This document shows, in pieces, positions 57,690 through 64,000 of a DNA stretch of 64,000 nt. The translations under genes were made by a program, and so were the position numbers. Location: positions 182,190 to 246,189 of the forward strand of contig MNCI01036318.1 in the NCBI GenBank assembly GCA_015680685.1. The letters are read 5' to 3'. The notes under the pieces were generated by a model that saw only the letters and a list, made by a program, of their open reading frames with translations, did no database searches and had not been told where the DNA came from. The DNA is from Gnetum montanum. Its lineage: Eukaryota; Streptophyta; Gnetopsida; Gnetales; Gnetaceae. Numbering within the stretch: the stretch's first letter is position 1; the number at the start of each line of letters is the position of its first letter.

Positions 57690-60600
57690 CCATGGCATCA
57701 ATTGTTGTAGCAGATCTTGCAAAATTTTAGTGTTGAAGCCTCTCATTCTTCTCTTTCCTAGCGTTGAAGCTTCAACCCCTTCAAATTTCAAGCCTTCTTC
57801 TAACGTTGATCTTCATGATGAAGAAAGGTAATACAATTCCCAACTTCTGGGCATTAGATGAGGCTGAAAAAAATATTTCCACCTTTCCAAGGTTGTTTCT
57901 ATCCAAGGAACCTCTTCATCAATTCCAAGGTAGATCATTCTTTACCTTTTCTTATGGTGTTCTAGCCATTTTTTTGTGTTTTTCTAGGTAGAAACAAGTC
58001 ATTTTTTTTTCAAATCTACTCAAGATGGGTTAATAAAATTAAATTTGAGTGAAATCCCATGTCATGTTTTGGCAGTTTTCATGTGGATCTAGGGTTGTTT
58101 TGTTGTTTTCACCTTGGTAGATAACATTTTTGAAACTAGGCTTGCTTTCTTAGATGCTTTTTTCTAAAAATCTCATGTTGGGGTCATTTTTCTTAGATCT
58201 AGGGCTAAGGCATCATTAAAATTAAATTTTAATGGCATCCTACCCCCTTACTTTGGTGTGTTTTATGATGGGTAGAGGTTAGTTTGGTTATTTTTTTGGT
58301 AACCTTTGGCTAAATAATGTTAAATTTGTGTTTTTTTTGATGTTTTTTGTTGCAAAAAGCAAGCTATGTTGTGTATTTGTTATCAAAGAAATGGCTTAAT
58401 TTGTGCAAAATTTAATATTTTGGGTTTTAGTGTTGTATTTTAAATTCGTAATGGATATGGTTTCATTTAATTTGAAGTTATATTAATTAAGTTATGGCTA
58501 CTTCAAGTTAGTTGTGCAACTAGGGTTTGTGCTATTGTTCAGATTTTCTTAAAAATTAATGAATTTGTTTTGGAAATACAGATAGGGTTTTGAATTTATA
58601 TTAAGTATGGGTGTGTAGGTCTCAATTCAAGCTTTGAAATGGTATGGAATCATTTCATTTGGAGCTTGAGTGAATTTTTGGTGAATTTTTTCCTAACCTT
58701 GTGTGAATGGGGGTTAATGGTGATGACTATGATTTTGCTATTTCTAGCTATGTTTTGTGTGAGAATGGTTACATGCTTTTGGTTGCAATGGTGATAACTA
58801 GAAATTTCATGATTTTAGGATTCTTGTCATCATGGAATCACTAACATCAAAGCTAAGATGAATTATTTATGAATTTTATAATAAGGTTGTGTTCATTGGT
58901 CTAAATTTGGTTGTAACACTTTATCCCTTTGAGGATGGATGTGGTTGTCATAGTTAGAGTTGTTAACTTGGGGACTTTTTTTAAAAAATAAATTATGTTA
59001 TAAATTTTTTTGGTGTGTTTTTTTTAAAGAAATAAGCTTTTTACTATTTTTAGGAAGTTTTTTTTATTTCTACTATGGCCACTTTTTCTATGTTTTGATG
59101 CTTTTCTAAATTATTGCATGATCTGAACTAAGGCATAATTATAGTTGTGGTGTTTTGGTTATGATAATTTTGGCTATGATATTAAGTCTAGGAAAGGTTG
59201 TAATAATATATTTATTTTTTGTGAATTTTGTTAACCAAATTTGGACCAACATCATAGACCTTTTTATGGAGGCTAATGTCACCCCAACTAGGATGTGTAA
59301 AGTTTGTTAAGAAATTCTAAGTGTTGAAATGTTGTGTTAATGTTTTCTTTTATGCTTTCCTTATAGGGTCTTGCTAAATCTATTTCTCATTGTCATTGAG
59401 TTGGTTGGCATTCTTTGCTGTCTTAGTTAACCTATAGAACACACCCCTCCTCCTAAGTTAGCGTTGGAGAAGATGTCAGCATGGTTCCACCTAGAGGTAG
59501 GGGATTTCCTTGCCTATCTTCTCCAACCCTTTGGTATGATGATGTGGTCACACTTATTTGAGGAGGTGGTTGTAGTCATCATGGAGACCTTGTTACCTAG
59601 GTTTGCACACTTGGTTGCCTAGTTTATAATCGATGGACCAGAGACTTGAGTAGCAAGAGAATTGGTGGATTTCATCAATCCATAGTACCTTTCAAATATC
59701 TGGACTATGCTAGAGTATTCATAATACAACATGAATAATACTCTGATGGTGGCCCAAAGCGTCCAGAATCCTCTAGGAACTGTGTACTAATTACAAGGGT
59801 AAGCATGACTATTATAGGTTTTAATATTTTGGTTTTATCTAATTTAGTCTCTTTTTTTTTCTAACTTGTTGGTTTCACACATATCTTGTAGGTACATGGT
59901 TAATGATAAAGGTTTGATCAAGAATGATCAAACCTTGGCGGTAGCCCATACTATGTTGAATGAATTCACCTAGGGTCCCAAGATTAGATATGTTATTTTC
60001 AAACAGCTAAAAGGGGAGTTTTATGAATACCTGACTAGATTTGATCCTATTTACAACAGGTTTGTGGCTACAAAAATAGCACAAAGCTAGTGGGCAGCTC
60101 CCAAGGACATCGAAGATATGGGTATTACTGCTGGGACCCCCACACAAGCTTCTCCAAGCAAGAAGAAGAAGAGTGAGAAAACAAGTACTTTGTTATGTTA
60201 ATGGTTTTATGGTTATTTAGGCTTTAAGTTTCTTATGGCCAAAACATAGTTGTATTAATGCCAATCACTTGTCTTTTGCTTATAGGGCCTTCCACTCCTA
60301 TAGATGTTATTATACCTCTCACTAGATGTTCTGCAAAAAATCTCATCCTAAAGCTTGATGAGGTGGGACTAGCACAAGAGTGATTGAGGGAGAAGGCATC
60401 TAAAGACATTCAAGCAAACATTGCTCATGTAGGTTTACTTGAGATCCTTATGGCATGCAATCCTGTCATCCATTCTACAGAGATGCTAAACATCATATAC
60501 TCTTTTCATGAAAAAGCTGATGTGTTTTGTGTCATAGTACGAGGCCTATCCATTGCTATTGCCATTAGCGTGACTACCTTACATGATTTATTTGGTGTTA

Positions 60601-63071
60601 TCATTGATGGAATAATAGTTGTCACAAATCAATGAAAGAGGTTGGCCACCATGCAGAAGTTGAGGAATGACTTCATGCTACCAAGGGCCACTTTGGTCTT
60701 GCTTCCAATATCTTTACCAAATTTGATACAAAAGGGTCTTATCCTTTGTTTAGATCTTGAGTATTTCCTAAATTGTTGTCACTAAAGAATGTGATTGGGG
60801 ATGAACCTTCAAGAAAGTTCTGACAGAGGGAACTCAGTATAACTAGGTTATTTCCTTGGATGTGAGCCTCAAAGAGGAAATTGTCAAAATTTGCATATAT
60901 TCTTTCATGATAGTCCATATGCACCATGTATTTTTTGTAGGCTACTTGAAGGTTTGTAGAATTTTTGGTGGTGAAGAGAGGTGTATCATGGATGTGCTAG
61001 GATCCATGAAAACTCTTAGAGTCTTGGGCAAAGTATCTTTATCCAACCATGAGGGCTTAGAACCCATCGGAGGATATGGCAGATTTGCTATCCATGACCA
61101 CCAAGAACCTTGATGTCAATTAGTGTGAATCCCATGATAGCATGGGGAGGCACCTCTTACATTTTTAGCAAACAGCAAGAGGGCCCAATGGTTATGTGCT
61201 AAAGCTACTAGAGTAGCTAGAGCTAACTTGAAGAGGCATGTAGATGCAGCACCACCATTAGCAGAGCCACCCTTTAAGCAAAATATGATCTTCAAGATCC
61301 CATGCTTGGACCAACCAGTCACATGTACACTTGAACTATGTTTTCTCTGCTTTTTCTTGGCTATGGTTTGTTCTATGGCTATTCATGCTAACTTATCTAA
61401 TGATTTATGGCCATAGATCAATGGTGGAACCTAGCAGCCCAAGTTGTCACAATAGAAGAAGAACAAAGGTAAGCAGAGGAGCCACACAAACATGCTGAGG
61501 AGGAGGAGCAGAGGCATATAGCTATGGTAGGGGAAGAACATATGTGTGCATAGGAGGCACTCTTGCAACAAGATATGGATGATCTTGATGCCTTGTTCAG
61601 TGAGTCATTGCCCAAGGAGTCTCAGATCAAAATCCTTGATGATGAAGAAGATGAACATGAGAATGAGGGGAAGAGCATAGGTATACTTATGCTCTACTTG
61701 ATATTGCCTAAAATTTTATGTTTGGTTTTAGAGTTCTTACTTATCCAACAATTGTTATGCTTATCATAGTTCCTGAGCCAAAAGAAGAGGTCCCTATACC
61801 TAAGTTTCACCTAAAGCCATGGGTAGAGGTCCCATAAAAGATAGAATTCATACACTGGATGGCAAAGGACATTGTTAGTCAGTTGCAATAAGTTTCACCT
61901 AAAATCGGCAATACCTATGTTTTCCTATTCTTTAGTAATTTTGCTATGAGATGTATTTTATGCTATACTTATATTGTATATTAAGTTTATGATTATTATT
62001 TTTGTTGTTTTTAGTGCCATGAACCACATGGGATCTATCCCAAGACATGGAGTTTGACTCCTTGCCTAAGTTTCCTCTTAACACCACACATGTCCCCTTA
62101 AAGCTTTATGAAACTACCACTGATCTAGTAGTTTCATGTGCTAAAGCTTTATAGGAGATTTAGAGGTCTAATGAATCCTTATGGGAACAAGTTATGGCCT
62201 TAAATAAGGAAAATAAAAGGTAAGCCAAGAGGATCCAAGATCTCAAGGAGTGTAAGGCCTTTGTAAATGCTTAAGTAAAGAACTTGGGGGTCTTATGGAC
62301 CAAAGAGATCATGTGGGCTTGCTACTGGCACACTATCCATGATAAGATTACTCTCTCTTAGGATTTGCATGAGCAACAAATGCAGATGGACTTGATCTCT
62401 CAAAAGGCACAAGATTGGAAAGAGTAGAGTGCTTGGGTCTTGCAGTGGGGTAAGACACAAAGGGCTCACAAGCAAAAATATAAGGTTGATTGGAATGCCC
62501 ATTTGAAATGGCTAAAGAAGGAGACAACATAATGAAAAAAGAGAGAGATGTTCATTTAGGGCATTCAGGCTTAGAGTGCCTTCAACCTCTTTGAAAGCAC
62601 TCTAATAGTGGTTGAGTCTCCCACTCCACATTTTACCATGGTTGTATATGAGGTCGGTATAGCTATAGTCTCACAGGAACCACTATCATGGATAGGTGTA
62701 GATAGGACTAACATCCTGATGGGCATTAATTTAGAAAACATTGATTGGGCAAACATGATAGAAGACTAGATTCTCTAACATTTGGAACTTGGGTTTCACC
62801 ATCTTTCCCAATATTTTGGAGAGCTAGATTCTCCATAGGTGTGATGGCTTTTATGATTTGTATTTTTTAAGTTTTAGATTTTTTTTAGTTTTATGTTTTT
62901 TTTTGCATGATTTATGTTACGATTTTGGTTATGATGATTACTAACTGATTGTGTGTTACTATGTCATAGGCATTTTATGATGTTGGTGGCCCTAGTGGTG
63001 TAGGTGATGATGCTGATAATGCACAACTTCTTCCTCCTCTGAATGCCTCCTTGGTACCATCAGATGTATGA
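57690..63071 (+). pseudogene. T1: long copy of unrecognised intron-bearing family
   Basis: I do not recognise the product. Starting at 57690 (MASIVVADLAKF), coding-like blocks alternate with T-rich gaps bounded by GT...AG. Likely introns are 57930-59366, 59799-59891 (the frame continues across it), 60185-60285, 61681-61769, 61919-62014 and 62839-62969. Exon blocks include FHLEVGDFLAYLLQPFG, LIKNDQTLAVAHTML, IFKQLKGEFYEYLTRFDPIY, a Lys-rich SPSKKKKSEK end, ANIAHVGLLEILMACNP, LFSESLPKESQIKILDDEED, WVLQWGKTQRAHKQ, and a last exon with GDDADN and a stop at 63069. Stops are few, mostly CAA/CAG/TGG-type changes. The C-terminal third is shared with T2. Confidence 0.55.
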
Positions 63072-63417
63072 TGTAATAGTTTTTATTATTTATTTCATTT
63101 TATGCTTGACATTGTATGGCTTATGTTGGCCAATACTTGAGTTGTAGAAATTTTATTATTTATGATTTATAGTTTTTAAAATGTGGCCATGGTTGTATTA
63201 TTTTATTTTAAGATGTTCTAAATTTTAAGTTTCAGTTTTGGTTTTGGCTATATATGTTGTTGATTACTTCATTGTTTTGAGGTTCTAAGGTTACAAGTGT
63301 TGAAAATATTTATGCGGAATATGGCTACGTTGGCTATGTCGAGAACTATAAGATTATAAATAGACAAGGGTTACTTGCCATTTTTTTTCAAAGCAATGGA
63401 AGGCTGTACATTTATCA
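63072..63417. other. 3' flank of T1
   Basis: AT-rich and without recognisable gene or LTR edge. The end of T1 and the expected 3' LTR of C are not found here. Confidence 0.4.
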
Positions 63418-63562
63418 CCAGTTTAAGGCCATGGTAGGCCATGATGCTAGTTTAAAGTCTTAGCAGATTGTAATGCTAGTTTAGAGTCTCAGTAGATTGC
63501 ACTGTTGATTTAAGGCCTTGGTGGGCCATGATGCTGGTTTAAGGCATCAGTAGGCCATGGGT
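63418..63562. repeat. 29-bp tandem repeat, five units
   Basis: Units begin ctagtttaaggcc or close variants at 63418, 63447, 63476, 63505 and 63534. Same unit and orientation as 43673-43846 of M2, so this is M2-type sequence to the right of C and T1. Confidence 0.85.
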
Positions 63563-64000
63563 TTGCTAGTGTGGGCCCTCAGAGTCTTATATTTATTTGG
63601 TAATAATTTTTTTTCACCTTTAAGATTTTTTATAAGGATTTTTTTTATCATACATAAAAGTAACGAAAAAGAATGACTGTAATACATAAGTAAAATGCAA
63701 ATGAAGATAGAAATCTAGGCTACCTACATGAAGACTAAAATGAAATACACAAAAAAGCATAAAAAATTGGCAAAGAGAAGTTAAGCTGCATGGATATCAA
63801 CTATATGGTTATAAGGACGTGGGGTGGAAGGTGAAACACCACAAAATTTGGGCCATTGCGTCTCGACTATAAATTCATCTAAGTGTCAACAAAAGGAAAA
63901 TTTTTTCTAGGTGTTGGGCCTACACTCCTCACTATTGGGACTACACTCTAGAGCATAGTTAGCATAGTTGACATAAGTAGTTCAAAATTGCAAGATTTTT
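63563..64000. other. Unassigned right end of window
   Basis: T-rich then A-rich, no recognised feature. Probably the continuation of an M2-type element beyond the repeat. Confidence 0.3.

Overview
This is nuclear DNA from a seed plant, most likely one with a very large, repeat-dense genome. A gymnosperm or a giant-genome angiosperm would fit, but the sequence alone does not settle which. The evidence is indirect: AT-rich sequence, strong apparent CpG loss, no convincing cellular gene in 64 kb, and old, heavily mutated plant LTR retrotransposons (Athila-like and Tat-like Ty3/gypsy, and one Ty1/copia) nested inside one another. Single N bases at 191, 268, 1990, 2768, 21448, 21722 and 40561 mark scaffold joins. 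At least two short contigs between Ns appear to be placed in the wrong orientation.

Layout. 1-1989: 3' tail and start of the 3' LTR of Athila-like element A (+), which is inserted in the LTR of the next element. 1991-14014: Tat-like element M1 on the minus strand, with very long LTRs (the right one about 4.1 kb) full of hairpin-forming repeats. Its coding order is gag, protease, archaeal-type RNase H, reverse transcriptase, gypsy RNase H, integrase. 14015-18464: unassigned DNA plus a copia LTR, primer site and gag fragment. 18465-21721: tail and 3' LTR of element B, a relative of A, inserted in the RNase H of a third relative (B'), whose integrase follows at 21723-22620. 22893-27904 and 39620-39754: a gypsy element F (LTR, initiator-Met primer site, gag, protease) split by E. 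27905-39619: Athila-like element E (+), complete with two LTRs of about 930 bp, a 5-bp target duplication, gag, protease, RT, RNase H, integrase and a candidate env-like region. 40484-42500: T2, an unrecognised intron-bearing unit on the minus strand. 43304-47667: Tat-like element M2 (-), with the order RT, RNase H, archaeal-type RNase H, integrase and a 29-bp tandem repeat. 47668-56385: Athila-like element C (+), related to A and B. 56386-63071: T1, a longer relative of T2 on the plus strand, which interrupts the tail of C. 63418-63562: the 29-bp repeat again.

No coding region is intact; all carry stops and frameshifts. The points most worth following are the T1/T2 family (two copies on opposite strands sharing coding blocks, an intron and upstream G/C-rich repeats, with no domain I recognise), the two positions of the second RNase H in M1 and M2, a stem-loop with compensatory changes in the tails of A, B and C, repeated polypurine-tract-like motifs in those tails, GATATC-type palindromes upstream of their TATA boxes, and the hairpin arrays in the M1 LTRs.
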